DNA of 64,000 nucleotides from an uncultured Eubacteriales bacterium (GCA_934728355.1 CAKVEA010000005.1:3673-67672); one strand, 5' to 3'. Counted from the stretch's first letter, positions 1 to 9,999 are shown. Notes: generated from the sequence alone by a model not told the origin. Numbers and translations are program-made.

Positions 1-1
1 A

Positions 2-3000
2 GATACTGAGCTTGGCAAGACATTTGATGTTTTTAAAAAGCTTATTATCAAATCAGCAACAATTCCTGCTGAAGTCAAAGATTTCTTATATAATATTAAA
101 ACTAAAAAAGACACGAATTTAAGTAATTTTGAGAATTTTATTGAACAATCAGGTGGAGTTTCTCAATCAGGAACTATCGGAGAACTTCAAGAAAGAAAAA
201 AATCGCAGAGTTCGCAGGAGTCCGGACAGTCACAGCAACCTCAACAACCACAACGATCGGATGAATCAAAGAAATCAGAAGAACCTCCGAAGCAACCATT
301 TGGAAATTCTAATCTCCAGGATGAAAATGAAAATTTGGAAGGTTATATAGAATTAAAAGTTAATAATGATGGTAAACCGGTAAGTAAAGAAACTTATGAT
401 GAAATAGACAAATGGTTTAAATCTGTACAGAGTAGATTAGAACGAGATTATTCTAGAGACACTTATAAACGCGTAGGAAACAGATTTTATGTTAAGCAGT
501 TTCTTAAAGATTTCTATTATGGTGATAAACCCGAGTATTTTAGTGCTTTAAAGGGTAAACAATTAGTGGATATCCGCTCGATTTTCTGCACTTATAAAAG
601 GAATTTTAGGCTGATTTCTCCTAAGAATACTATTTCTTTCCTTATCGTAACTCCCGTTGTTCATTCTTCAAATGAAACCCGTGAAATACTAACACGAGAA
701 GCTGCTATAAAACGTCTCATTACTTATAAAGAAAATATCAATCCTGATTTTCAAGTGATATGCAATGCAATGGTTGATGTATTACTTGAGAAATATATTG
801 GTAGTGCTTATAAACTTGATGAAATACTTAGAGGACATAGTGGAGAAAATATAAATCGAGAAGACTATAAAAGTTTTAAGATTAGTGATGATGGTGGTAT
901 TTCGGCAAGTAAAGAACATTGTGATGTCGTAGATAACTGGTTTAAAAAGGTACAAGATGATTTGATTCAAAATGGACATACCGAAATGAAAGATGCTTAT
1001 AAACGCATTGGTGACGTGTTTTATTTTAAAAAGGATATTGGAAACCACATCAGTTATTTTGAAAATCTATGTTTGAATTCTAAAATGGAATATGTTAATT
1101 TTTATTTTTTTCGTCAGGAAAAGGTAAATGAACACGATTATTCGTATTTCTCATATTGGGAAGAAAAAAAGAGACCGAGGAAGAACAATAATTTTAAAGC
1201 ATCGATTTTTGCTCCTGAAGACAAATCTTTCTTAATTCTTATCTTAAAGGATACGAAATCGGAAGAATGCAAAATTTTAACTAGAGATGCTGCAAAAAAA
1301 TGGTTAAAAGATAGTACCGATAGAATATATAAAGTATCAAACGGTTATAAGATTAGGAATTTAATTAATGATTACACTGAAGAAAAAGAAACTCAAAATT
1401 TTGGAAGTTTCTATGAAAAAGCATTATTTTCTGCAGAATGTGAACCAAGTTCAAAAGAGATAAATGATATAGAAGATTGGTTTAAAAAGGCAGAATATGA
1501 TTTAGTGTACAATCGAAAAATGTCCCATTTTAAGGGTGGATGTAAACGTATAGGCAAAGAATTCTATTTCAAAAAAGATATTAATGATTATAATTACTTT
1601 GAACAGTTGCATAAGTTGGGTAAAATGAAAAGTGTAGATGCTCTTGTAAATGCCCCCGGTAATAGAATATGTAGTGCATCTGTTCTTATTCCCGATGACT
1701 ACTCTTTCTTAGTTATGGTTAAAAACGAAAAAACAGGTAAAAAATATACAATTATACCTAAAGGAAAATCACTACAAACTTTAAAAGATTTTTGTGGAAG
1801 TATGACTGAAGAAAGTAAAAAATCGTGGAGTAAAATAACTGAATTTTTAATAAATAACTATAGTAAAGACGAATCAGAAGTTCCTGAAGGTTATTTTGAA
1901 TTGAAGTTTGATAACAATGGTAATGAAATAAGTCAAAATATGTATAATAAATTAATTGATTGGTTTCAAGCAACTCAGGATAGTATAGCTATGAGTGGTG
2001 ACATGCGATATAGTGGTGTGATAGATGCGGTTAAACATGTAGGAAATAAATTTTATATTAAAAAAGAAATACAAGATAGTACTGCAATAGCAAGAAAATT
2101 GGGATATTTTACTATTTTGAATTATGAAGAAAAGATACGTGTGACTGTTATGCCTAACTGCCATGATGACCAGGGCAATCCATGCAATATAGTTTATTAT
2201 GTTCCTACAAATGGTCCATTTTTGTTTTTAAAAATTATAAAAGGAGATAATTTAGAATACAGAGTTGTACCTAGAGAAAGTGCTAAAGACTGTATAATGA
2301 AATATATCAACAGTATTACTCCTAATTTTTTTCAAGATCATGATTACTATGTTGAGCAGTTTATGAATTTAATTAGGTTTTATAGTGATGAAAATCTGAC
2401 TTCTAAAATAAATAAAGATTATATTGAATTATCTGTTTATGACGGTGATGGTGAGGCAAGTAAAGAAATATGTGATAAAATAGAAGAATGGTTTAATTTT
2501 GTTGAAAATAAGGAATCCCCTAAGTTAAGAGGTGATTCTGAACGTGTAGGAAATAAATTTTACGTTAAAAAATACCCCAAAGAAAAAGAATACTCTCGTA
2601 CTAAAAATTATTTTGATAAAATAAGCAATTTTTGTGTAATGAGGTATGATTTTAGAATTCGAAGTACTAATAGTGATAAAGGGTCAGATACATTAGAAAT
2701 TATTGTTCCTAATGATAAATCATTCATAATAGTTAGTATCGAAGATAAAAAATATAAGATTTTAACCAGATCGGCTGTTCAAAAACATATGGATACATTG
2801 CGCGGCATGATTAAGTACGAAAGCGAATTTAATGTGTTTGTTGAATACTACAATAATATACCTAAGCCGGTTCAGAAGAAAAAAATTGAACTTGTAGATA
2901 TTACAGATTATTCGAAATTACTGATTGATAATAATAAAAAAGTAAGTGAAGAAACTTATAATGATTTAGATAAGTGGTTTAAATCTGTACAAGATAATTT

Positions 3001-3358
3001 AATGGAAAACAACTCAAGTTTAAAAGACACTTATATACGTGACAATAATAAATTTTATGTAAAAAGAAATATTGAAGGAAATAGATATTTTGATGAATTA
3101 GCCAACAAAGGAATAATGGAAAAAATTTATATGTCATTCAATGATACTAAAGGAGCATCTGTAAAAAGAACATTTTATATTCCTACTAATGGTAAATCTT
3201 TCTTAATTTCGGCTCAAACAGGAGAATATGAACTCATAACTAAAGAAGAAGCTAAAAGATATATAAAGATGGTTTATGATATGGCCAGTGAGGAAAGTAA
3301 AATTTGTTACCAATATGACTTTGATGATTTGTTCAGATATTATGGTGTCAATAATTAA
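2..3358 (+). CDS. Six-repeat protein, 5' end outside window
   Basis: The frame is open from base 2, so the gene begins upstream of the window; a TTG at 335 is not needed as a start. The visible part has a leading segment, then a low-complexity linker rich in Gln, Ser, Pro and Glu (about bases 190-320). Six diverged units of about 150-175 residues follow, beginning near bases 337, 857, 1402, 1884, 2416 and 2900. Each unit shows a Ser-Lys-Glu helix, an aromatic 'WFK.VQ' motif, 'YKR.GN.FY.KK', a YF pair, 'P.D.SFL' and often 'ILTR.AAK'. No membrane segment is visible. I do not recognise the family. The tandem repeats and linker suggest a surface or secreted host-interaction protein, but that is inference. 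The C-terminus (ends 3358) is intact. Confidence 0.85.
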   Translation, partial: DTELGKTFDVFKKLIIKSATIPAEVKDFLYNIKTKKDTNLSNFENFIEQSGGVSQSGTIGELQERKKSQSSQESGQSQQPQQPQRSDESKKSEEPPKQPFGNSNLQDENENLEGYIELKVNNDGKPVSKETYDEIDKWFKSVQSRLERDYSRDTYKRVGNRFYVKQFLKDFYYGDKPEYFSALKGKQLVDIRSIFCTYKRNFRLISPKNTISFLIVTPVVHSSNETREILTREAAIKRLITYKENINPDFQVICNAMVDVLLEKYIGSAYKLDEILRGHSGENINREDYKSFKISDDGGISASKEHCDVVDNWFKKVQDDLIQNGHTEMKDAYKRIGDVFYFKKDIGNHISYFENLCLNSKMEYVNFYFFRQEKVNEHDYSYFSYWEEKKRPRKNNNFKASIFAPEDKSFLILILKDTKSEECKILTRDAAKKWLKDSTDRIYKVSNGYKIRNLINDYTEEKETQNFGSFYEKALFSAECEPSSKEINDIEDWFKKAEYDLVYNRKMSHFKGGCKRIGKEFYFKKDINDYNYFEQLHKLGKMKSVDALVNAPGNRICSASVLIPDDYSFLVMVKNEKTGKKYTIIPKGKSLQTLKDFCGSMTEESKKSWSKITEFLINNYSKDESEVPEGYFELKFDNNGNEISQNMYNKLIDWFQATQDSIAMSGDMRYSGVIDAVKHVGNKFYIKKEIQDSTAIARKLGYFTILNYEEKIRVTVMPNCHDDQGNPCNIVYYVPTNGPFLFLKIIKGDNLEYRVVPRESAKDCIMKYINSITPNFFQDHDYYVEQFMNLIRFYSDENLTSKINKDYIELSVYDGDGEASKEICDKIEEWFNFVENKESPKLRGDSERVGNKFYVKKYPKEKEYSRTKNYFDKISNFCVMRYDFRIRSTNSDKGSDTLEIIVPNDKSFIIVSIEDKKYKILTRSAVQKHMDTLRGMIKYESEFNVFVEYYNNIPKPVQKKKIELVDITDYSKLLIDNNKKVSEETYNDLDKWFKSVQDNLMENNSSLKDTYIRDNNKFYVKRNIEGNRYFDELANKGIMEKIYMSFNDTKGASVKRTFYIPTNGKSFLISAQTGEYELITKEEAKRYIKMVYDMASEESKICYQYDFDDLFRYYGVNN

Positions 3359-3487
3359 AAAAATTACACAAAAAATAAAGATTTTAAGAAATTATATGCA
3401 GAGTTTAATGGTACCGATTTTCTGAAAAATAAATCATAAACATAATGATATTTTTCCGGTCAGGGTAATAATTCATAAAGTAAAATT

Positions 3488-3515
3488 AAAAGCCACTCTT
3501 TTTAGAGCGGCTTTT
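3488..3515. terminator. Bidirectional intrinsic terminator
   Basis: AAAAGCC-a-CTCT and AGAG-c-GGCTTTT pair around a four-T loop. A and T runs flank both sides, so the hairpin can end both the repeat-protein transcript and the convergent glycosyltransferase transcript. Confidence 0.75.
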
Positions 3516-3518
3516 AAA

Positions 3519-4481
3519 CTATTTTAAATTTTTTTCGGGTTGAATTACTTCATATGGTATTTTGTTTAAATTTTCCTCAGGGACAGGATTAAACTTAGAA
3601 TTCATAAAGTAACTTATGGATTTCATAGCAGAAGAAATATTTTTATTAAAATCCTTGAAATTAGAAGCTTGAATGTGGAGATTTACTATGTAATAATAAA
3701 CCACTATTCTAACCATTTGAGCATGAATCCAAAAATTTGAAGAATATGATTTGTAATCGTTGTTAAGTTCAAGAAAATTTCTTATTATACCTAAGGATTT
3801 TATGTAATCATTCACTTTTTCGGCATTTATAGAATGTAGGATACTTGATTCTCTGCTTGTGTAATTATATAAAGCTTTTTGAGTGATTGCGACTTTTTTT
3901 GAATAATAGAAAAGCTTGGGGCATGTTGATATATCCTCAAAATACATATTTTCAAATCTAATTTTATTTTTTTCAAAAATTTCTCTTTTATAAATTTTAT
4001 TCCAAACGTAATAATGAATTCCAACATCTAAAATAAGTTTTCCCAAAGCCTTTGGGTTTTCATAAATCCCGGGCTTTGAATTAAAAGGCATAAACACTTT
4101 TAAATCTTTACTTGGATAATATATGTTAAAATTACAGCAAGCTATATCGGCATTGCTTTCGATTGCCAGGTTATAAAGATTACTTAAAAATTCAGGCTCA
4201 AGAAAATCATCGCTATCCATAAAAGCTATATATTTACCAAGTGCAATTTCCAGTGCTGCATTTCTAGCTGATGCAGGTCCTTTATTTTTTTGTTTAAGCA
4301 ACTTGAAATTAGAATTTTTTTCACAGAATTTTTCTGCTATTTTGGGGCTTAGGTCCTTAGAGCCGTCATCAACTAAGATAACTTCAAAATCTTTAAAATT
4401 TTGGTTTTCAATTGATTTTAAAGCTTTTTCCAAATAATTTTCAACATTGTAAATCGGTACTATAAGACTTATTTCCGGCAT
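3519..4481 (-). CDS. Family 2 glycosyltransferase
   Basis: This 320-residue protein has an N-terminal GT-A fold of the GT2 family. It opens with 'ISLIVPIYNVENYL', followed by 'VILVDDGSKD' (nucleotide-binding Asp), 'NKGPASARNAAL' and the metal-binding 'FMDSDDFLEPEF' (DXD-type). The second half is less conserved and probably sets the acceptor. It should transfer a sugar from a nucleotide-sugar to a cell-surface glycan or lipid on the cytoplasmic face; the substrate cannot be told from sequence. The ATG is preceded by GGAGAA. It lies 26 bases downstream of the flippase-like gene on the same strand, so the two are probably one operon acting on an envelope lipid. Confidence 0.85.
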   Translation of the reverse strand: MPEISLIVPIYNVENYLEKALKSIENQNFKDFEVILVDDGSKDLSPKIAEKFCEKNSNFKLLKQKNKGPASARNAALEIALGKYIAFMDSDDFLEPEFLSNLYNLAIESNADIACCNFNIYYPSKDLKVFMPFNSKPGIYENPKALGKLILDVGIHYYVWNKIYKREIFEKNKIRFENMYFEDISTCPKLFYYSKKVAITQKALYNYTSRESSILHSINAEKVNDYIKSLGIIRNFLELNNDYKSYSSNFWIHAQMVRIVVYYYIVNLHIQASNFKDFNKNISSAMKSISYFMNSKFNPVPEENLNKIPYEVIQPEKNLK

Positions 4482-4507
4482 ATTAAGAATTCTCCTTTTT
4501 TAAAATG

Positions 4508-5542
4508 TCAATTGTTTTCTGATTTTTTATTTATTCTTCCGATATTTGCAAAAGGTGCAAAAATTATGACATTGAAGAAATAAGTTATTATTCTCCAAAT
4601 GAGTATTGCCGATTTTATAGTATCTTGAGTAAAAAATATTTTAAAAAATACATAAAAGCTTCCTTCTGCTGCTCCCGATCCTCCGGGAAGAGGCATGAAA
4701 GACGACACCATTGTTACAAAAGCTTGAGCGGTTATCATGTCTGATGCACTTGCACCGAGAAGCCCAAAAGATCTGTAAACAAGATAAGAAATTGAAAATA
4801 TCAAAGTCAGCTGTACTATTGTTAATAAACAAGTGATTACTAAAAGCTTTTTATTTTTATATAATTTCAAATTGCTTTCATGAAAAAAATCCATTTGTTT
4901 TTCCAATTTCTTTATTTGATTTTCGGGGTCTTTTATAATTTTTATTTTAGCAAGGATATTGAAAATGAAAGTGGTTATTGAAGAAGCTAATTTTTTATTG
5001 AATGAAAATACAAATATAAATGCAACTACCACAACATGAGACAAAAATCCAAAAAGTGCTAAACTAAGCATCAATCCTTTTAATTCACCGTAAAATAAAT
5101 CTAAATTAAAAATCATTGCAAAAAATGAATAGAAAGTAATTGTTGTTTGGTAAACCAAAAATTTTTGAACTAAACACGATGATGCTATACCTGTATCGAT
5201 TTTTTGTTTTGACATACAATAAAGCTGCATAGGTTGTCCTCCGACCGCTCCCGGGGTTATAATACTAAAAAATTGTCCTACTGCCGTTGCTTTAAAAGCT
5301 TTTTTAAAATTATAAGATTTATCGTAATTGTTTGTCAAAAGGTAAAGTACCACAGCATCTATTAAAACATTTGAAAATTGAAATAAAAATCCGGATAAAA
5401 GCCACCATTTATTAAGTTTTGAGGCATTTTCCATAAGATCTATAAATCCATTTTCAGAAGTTAAAAAATATATTATTAATCCAATTGGAATCATTAAACA
5501 TAATATATTAAAAATCAATTTTCCATTTAATTTTTTTTTCAA
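4508..5542 (-). CDS. LPG synthase TM-region/flippase-like membrane protein (UPF0104)
   Basis: This 344-residue protein has many hydrophobic helices and the marks of the lysylphosphatidylglycerol synthase transmembrane family (MprF N-terminal half, AglD-like). One is 'ITPGAVGGQP' near residue 95; the other is 'SSFMPLPGGSGAAEGSF' near residue 290. The soluble aminoacyl-transferase half of MprF is absent, so it is not an aminoacyl-PG synthase. Stand-alone members are thought to flip or export lipid-linked material. The start is a TTG with GGAGGGG eight bases upstream. Pairing with the GT2 gene supports an envelope glycolipid role (inference). Confidence 0.8.
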   Translation of the reverse strand: MKKKLNGKLIFNILCLMIPIGLIIYFLTSENGFIDLMENASKLNKWWLLSGFLFQFSNVLIDAVVLYLLTNNYDKSYNFKKAFKATAVGQFFSIITPGAVGGQPMQLYCMSKQKIDTGIASSCLVQKFLVYQTTITFYSFFAMIFNLDLFYGELKGLMLSLALFGFLSHVVVVAFIFVFSFNKKLASSITTFIFNILAKIKIIKDPENQIKKLEKQMDFFHESNLKLYKNKKLLVITCLLTIVQLTLIFSISYLVYRSFGLLGASASDMITAQAFVTMVSSFMPLPGGSGAAEGSFYVFFKIFFTQDTIKSAILIWRIITYFFNVIIFAPFANIGRINKKSENN

Positions 5543-5594
5543 ATTAAATCCCCTCCGAAAATTTACTTAAATTGTGTAGATTTTCTCTATTTAT

Positions 5595-5622
5595 AGCATA
5601 TTAAGAATTAAAATTATGTCAA
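5595..5622 (-). promoter_or_regulatory. Sigma-A type promoter for the flippase/GT2 operon
   Basis: On the minus strand a perfect TTGACA (complement of 5617-5622) is followed 16 bases later by TATGCT (complement of 5595-5600), about 50 bases before the TTG start at 5542. Confidence 0.55.
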
Positions 5623-5774
5623 GTGCAAATATCTCATTATATTATCACAAGACTATTTTCTTCGAATATTATACCCAATATGAAGGGATTTACAGCCACA
5701 CACTTGTCAATAATAATATATAGATTTTGTGGCTTTATAAATCATAAAATATTTTATGAGGGGTGAATGTTACA

Positions 5775-7034
5775 GTGTCGGAGTTAGTGATAGAAGGATC
5801 AAGGCGTTTGGACGGTGAAATTAATCTTCAAGGAGCAAAAAACAGTATACTTCCGATTTTAGCATCTTGCATAATGTGTAAAGGAGAGTGTATAATTCAT
5901 AATTGTCCGCATATTTCAGATGTTGATGTAACTATTAAAGTACTTAATTATTTAGGGTGTAAAACTTTTTTTGAAAATGGTACAATTACTGTGGACTCAA
6001 GTAATGCCTGTAAAAATGATATACCTGATTTTTTAATGAGAGAAATGAGATCTTCAATAATATTTTTGGGTGCTTTGGTTTCTGTTGCTGGAAAGGCAAA
6101 TCTTTCTCTTCCGGGTGGATGTGAACTTGGTCCGAGACCAATTGACCTTCATATTGACGGTTTAAGACAAATGGGACTTAATATTATTGAAACTCACGGA
6201 GTTTTAAAATGTGAAGCTGTTTCTAAACTTAGAGGGTGCAGTATAGCTCTTTCATTCCCCAGTGTTGGCGCTACGGAAAATTTAATTTTGGCAGCTGTTC
6301 TTGCTAAAGGAACAACTGTTATAACGAATGCTGCTAAAGAGCCTGAAATAATGGACCTTATAAATTTTTTAAATAAATGCGGTGCTAAAATAAGTTGTTT
6401 TGAAGGAAGTACTATTACAATAGAAGGGGTCGACAGGCTTTACCCGACTGAGTATACTATTATATCCGACAGAATAGTAGCAATCACATACATGGCAGCA
6501 AGTGCTGTAACTGCCGGAAAGCTGATTTTAAAAAATGTTTTAGAAGAAACCATAAGTTCGGCAATACCAATTTTTGAAGAAGCAGGGTGTATAATAAAAG
6601 TATCTAAAAATGATAACATATTAAAGCTTGAAGCACCTGCAAGACCTTATTTCAACAGACTTATAAGAACTATGCCGTATCCCGGATTTCCAACCGATGC
6701 TCAAGCACCTGTTATGGCTATGACGGCTATTGCGGATGGTCGAAGTATGTTTGTTGAAAATATTTTTTCCGATAGATACAAGCATGTAGGAGAGCTTTTA
6801 AGGCTCGGTGCCGACATAAAGGTTGAAGATAAAGTTGCTATAGTAGACGGAGTTAAAAGGCTTTCAGGAGCAAAAGTAAAAGCAATGGATTTAAGAGGAG
6901 CAGCAAGTTTGGTAGTTGCTGGACTTAGCGCTGAAGGCAAGACAATAATAACTAATTTAAAGCATTTGGATCGTGGATATGAAAAAATAGAAGAAAATTT
7001 ATGTAATATGGGAGCGAGTGTGAAGAGAAACTAA
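5775..7034 (+). CDS. murA: UDP-N-acetylglucosamine 1-carboxyvinyltransferase
   Basis: MurA joins enolpyruvate from PEP to UDP-GlcNAc, the first committed step of peptidoglycan synthesis in the cytoplasm. 'GAKNSILPILA' holds the conserved Lys-Asn. 'LPGGCELGPRPIDLHI' holds the catalytic Cys that forms the PEP adduct and is the fosfomycin target. 'FPTDAQAPVMAM' carries the conserved Asp. The length (about 419 residues) is normal. A GTG at 5763 touches the GAGGGG ribosome site, so I choose the in-frame GTG at 5775, about 12 bases after it. It lies 3 bases before ftsQ, making a wall/division operon. Confidence 0.95.
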   Translation: MSELVIEGSRRLDGEINLQGAKNSILPILASCIMCKGECIIHNCPHISDVDVTIKVLNYLGCKTFFENGTITVDSSNACKNDIPDFLMREMRSSIIFLGALVSVAGKANLSLPGGCELGPRPIDLHIDGLRQMGLNIIETHGVLKCEAVSKLRGCSIALSFPSVGATENLILAAVLAKGTTVITNAAKEPEIMDLINFLNKCGAKISCFEGSTITIEGVDRLYPTEYTIISDRIVAITYMAASAVTAGKLILKNVLEETISSAIPIFEEAGCIIKVSKNDNILKLEAPARPYFNRLIRTMPYPGFPTDAQAPVMAMTAIADGRSMFVENIFSDRYKHVGELLRLGADIKVEDKVAIVDGVKRLSGAKVKAMDLRGAASLVVAGLSAEGKTIITNLKHLDRGYEKIEENLCNMGASVKRN

Positions 7035-7036
7035 AA

Positions 7037-7822
7037 ATGAACAAAAAAACAGATGCAAGAAAGAAAAAAGCTGTTAAAAGACGAAAAAGAAAAATGATTC
7101 TAAACAGAATCGCAATAATTCTTTTTTTATTAACTTTAATAGGAGCTGTGGGGTTTGGCATTTTTAAATTAATCAGTAGTGTTTTTGCAGTTAAAAATAT
7201 ATATGCTCAAAATACGGTTTATTATGATAAAGAAGACATAATAGAGGCCAGTGGAATAAATAACGGTGATAATTTGCTTTTTTTAAATACTTCGGATATT
7301 GAATTTAGGATATATAAAAAATTACCTTACATAAGCTCTTCAAAAGTAATCAAATTATTTCCTGATAAAATCAAAATAGAAACAAAAACTTCAAGTCCGA
7401 TGTATGCAATTTGCCATGAAAATGTGTATTTCTTTTTTGATTCAGATCATAAATTTCTTGAAAATAAAGAACAAATGGTTCCGGAAATTCCGGTGATTAA
7501 AGGAATAAATTTTTCTGTTTCCGAAGGAAGTAAAGCTGTTTATGAGGATCCGGAATCGGCGGAAATAATTTTACTTGTTATAAATGCTTTTAAAAATAAC
7601 CTTTTATCTTTAGAAGAAATTGACCTTTCAGATAAAAATAATATAATTGCTTTATATGATAACAGAATAAGAATAATACTCGGAAGCAAAGAAGATATTG
7701 ACTACAAAATTCTTACAGCTCACGAGCTTATTTCAGGGAAAATAGGCTCAGAAGAAAGAGGTACTCTTGATCTTAGTAAATTAAAAGAAAACAATAAATC
7801 TTATTTTACACCTGAAGAATAA
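7037..7822 (+). CDS. ftsQ: Cell division protein FtsQ/DivIB
   Basis: This 261-residue protein has the FtsQ/DivIB layout. A very basic cytoplasmic tail of about 25 residues is followed by one membrane helix (residues about 27-50). Then comes an extracytoplasmic POTRA domain starting 'VKNIYAQNTVYYDKEDI' and containing 'FPDKIKIE'. A beta domain with 'IPVIKG' and 'IRIILGSKEDIDYKI' follows. FtsQ bridges early and late divisome proteins at the septum. The gene starts 3 bases after murA, the classic murA-ftsQ neighbourhood in Clostridia. Confidence 0.9.
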   Translation: MNKKTDARKKKAVKRRKRKMILNRIAIILFLLTLIGAVGFGIFKLISSVFAVKNIYAQNTVYYDKEDIIEASGINNGDNLLFLNTSDIEFRIYKKLPYISSSKVIKLFPDKIKIETKTSSPMYAICHENVYFFFDSDHKFLENKEQMVPEIPVIKGINFSVSEGSKAVYEDPESAEIILLVINAFKNNLLSLEEIDLSDKNNIIALYDNRIRIILGSKEDIDYKILTAHELISGKIGSEERGTLDLSKLKENNKSYFTPEE

Positions 7823-7835
7823 TAGAAATGAGGTA

Positions 7836-9089
7836 TTGAAAATTTTTAAATTCAGTAAAAAAACAGAAGAAATATCAAACAAAGCAATTAAGCTTTGTAA
7901 GGAAAAATTTGAAGAAATAGAAAAAGTAAAAGAATTTAATTGCCAGAAAGTTTTAAATATGTTCATGAAAGTTGGCGTAAGCGAAAGTCATTTCGTACCA
8001 ACTACCGGTTATGGTTATAACGACAGAGGTAGAGAAAAACTGGATGAACTTTTTGCAGCTGTTTTTAAAACAGAAAGTGCATTGGTACGACAAGGATTTT
8101 TAAGCGGTACACATACACTTAGCACTGCTCTTTTTGGAATTTTGCGTCCGGGAGATAAAATTTTAAGTGTAACAGGTGACCTTTATGACACTATGAAGGA
8201 TGTTATTGAAGGTGAAAACTGCGGATCTTTAAAGGATTTTGGAATAAAGTTCGAGTACATAAATGAAGAAATAGGATCGTCGGATTACTTTAAAGCTCTA
8301 AAAAATAAACTTAAAGATAATTTTAAAGCAATTTATATTCAAAGGTCTCGTGGATATTCTTTAAGAAAATCTTTGCGTATTGAAGAAATAGAGAAAATAA
8401 TTTCGTTTTCAAAAGAAAATTGTCCGGGTATTATAGCTGTAGTTGATAATTGTTACGGAGAATTTGTTCAAGAAAAAGAACCTTCAGAAGTAGGAGCAGA
8501 TTTAATTATAGGATCGCTTATTAAAAATCCTGGTGGATCAATAGCTTGCAGCGGTGGATATATAGCAGGAAAAAATGACCTTGTCGAACTTTGTGCTCAC
8601 AGGTTTAGTGCTCCCGGAATAGGAAAGGAAATAGGAGCAAATCTAACAGGAAATAGGGATATTTTTATGGGCATATATAATGCGGCAACCGTTGTTGCGG
8701 AAGCTTTAAAAACCGCTACTTTTGCTGCCGCAGTCTTTGAACTCTTGGGATATGAAGTTTTCCCGAAATATTTTGAAAACAGAGCGGATATTGTCCAGTC
8801 TGTAGTTTTAAAAAATGAAAAAAATCTTATTTCATTTTGCCAAGGTATTCAGTCCGGATCACCTATTGATTCTTTTGTTGTTCCTGAGCCTTGGGATATG
8901 CCTGGTTATGAAAATAAAGTTATTATGGCAGCAGGGAATTTTATTTCAGGGTCTTCCATAGAACTTTCTGCAGACGGACCTTTAAGAGAGCCTTATGCAG
9001 TTTGGCTTCAAGGAGGAACATGTTTTTATTGTGCAAAAATAGGAATTATGAAAGCTGCCGAGAAAATTATTGAAAATAAAATAATTTAA
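7836..9089 (+). CDS. Methionine gamma-lyase family PLP protein (YnbB/aluminium-resistance type)
   Basis: This 417-residue PLP fold-type I protein belongs to the family annotated as methionine gamma-lyase or aluminium resistance protein (B. subtilis YnbB). It has 'RQGFLSGTHTLSTALFGILRPGD' and 'VVDNCYGEF' (PLP-binding Asp). 'SLIKNPGGSIACSGGYIAG' contains the Schiff-base Lys. The true reaction of the family is not settled. The start is TTG with GAGG upstream; no ATG fits. It lies 13 bases after ftsQ. Confidence 0.85.
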   Translation: MKIFKFSKKTEEISNKAIKLCKEKFEEIEKVKEFNCQKVLNMFMKVGVSESHFVPTTGYGYNDRGREKLDELFAAVFKTESALVRQGFLSGTHTLSTALFGILRPGDKILSVTGDLYDTMKDVIEGENCGSLKDFGIKFEYINEEIGSSDYFKALKNKLKDNFKAIYIQRSRGYSLRKSLRIEEIEKIISFSKENCPGIIAVVDNCYGEFVQEKEPSEVGADLIIGSLIKNPGGSIACSGGYIAGKNDLVELCAHRFSAPGIGKEIGANLTGNRDIFMGIYNAATVVAEALKTATFAAAVFELLGYEVFPKYFENRADIVQSVVLKNEKNLISFCQGIQSGSPIDSFVVPEPWDMPGYENKVIMAAGNFISGSSIELSADGPLREPYAVWLQGGTCFYCAKIGIMKAAEKIIENKII

Positions 9090-9160
9090 AATGTACTATT
9101 TTACTCCTGTGAGTTCATAAATATTTTTAAGTTTCTGAATTCTTTTGGAGGTAGATAGTA

Positions 9161-9460
9161 ATGAATAACTCAACTGTTTTGAAAGAAGAAAAAACAAAAA
9201 TACCTCATAACTTAATATTAGAGGACAGGAAAAAGTTGGTTGTAAATGCCGTAACTGCGGTTGACAATTTTGATGATAAATCCATAAATGCTATGACGAC
9301 TTTAGGAGAGCTTGAAATAAAAGGAGAAAACTTAAATATTAAAAAACTAAATCTTGAACTTGGAGATTTAGAAATAGAAGGAAAAATTTCGTCTCTCATT
9401 TATAAAGAAAAAAAGTCTGATTGTTCATCGGAAGGATTTTTATCAAAATTATTTAAGTAA
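9161..9460 (+). CDS. yabP: Sporulation protein YabP
   Basis: This 99-residue protein matches YabP. It has an N-terminal 'HNLILEDRKKLVVNAVTAVDNFDD' and a repeating beta segment 'TTLGELEIKGENLNIKKLNL'. YabP is needed for normal spore cortex/coat assembly and is a sigma-E product in Bacillus. A GGAGG ribosome site precedes the ATG. It is followed after 11 bases by yabQ, the usual pair. Its presence says the lineage is, or recently was, spore forming. Confidence 0.9.
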   Translation: MNNSTVLKEEKTKIPHNLILEDRKKLVVNAVTAVDNFDDKSINAMTTLGELEIKGENLNIKKLNLELGDLEIEGKISSLIYKEKKSDCSSEGFLSKLFK

Positions 9461-9471
9461 GGTGGATGTTT

Positions 9472-9855
9472 TTGCAGCAATCAATTTCCTCTCAAATTTT
9501 TATTTTCCTGTTTTCGCTGATATTAGGCCTGATGTTGGGAATAATTTATGATGTATTCCGAATTGTAAGAATGATAATAAATTCAAAAAACATAGCTGTA
9601 TTTATTCAAGATGTGCTTTATTTTATCATAAGTGGAATAATAACTTTTATTTTTGTCTTAGGAGTTAATAGCGGAGATTCAAGGTTTTATATTCTTGCAG
9701 GAGAAGGCATCGGTTGGATAATTTATCATATTACCCTTGGGGATATTATATACAAATATTCAAGTAAAATAGTTTTGAGTATAAAATTCAAAATAAGAAC
9801 TTTGAGAAAAAAGTTTTTTTTGAAGTTTTCAAAAAAACATGGCAAAAATAAATAA
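9472..9855 (+). CDS. yabQ: Spore cortex biosynthesis protein YabQ
   Basis: YabQ is a small polytopic membrane protein of the mother cell needed for the spore cortex. The sequence shows a first helix ('IFIFLFSLILGLMLGIIYD') with the family's Y-D-x-F-R pattern just after it ('IYDVFRIVR'). Two more hydrophobic stretches and a basic tail follow. The ATG at 9466 abuts the AAGGTGG ribosome site, so the TTG at 9472, six bases after it, is the likelier start. Confidence 0.85.
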   Translation: MQQSISSQIFIFLFSLILGLMLGIIYDVFRIVRMIINSKNIAVFIQDVLYFIISGIITFIFVLGVNSGDSRFYILAGEGIGWIIYHITLGDIIYKYSSKIVLSIKFKIRTLRKKFFLKFSKKHGKNK

Positions 9856-9999
9856 TTTAAAACTTAAAAATTGTCATTATTGATGTTTTTTAAATAAAAA
9901 ATAAAAAACACTTGAATTTCAACTCCATAGCATACATAATTAAATATGATGATGTTTTAATATATCAAAAAAATTGGTGCGTGGGGAAGAAAGTCATTT

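Noticed and set aside
129..350. A 73-codon frame near the left edge starting at ATG 129.
   Set aside because: Its composition (Asn, Arg, His runs) is that of an off-frame reading of the Gln/Ser-rich linker. The frame from base 2 through 3358 is the real gene.
9205..9399. Minus-strand frame opposite yabP.
   Set aside because: It is an antisense shadow of a recognised sporulation gene without ribosome site or protein-like features.
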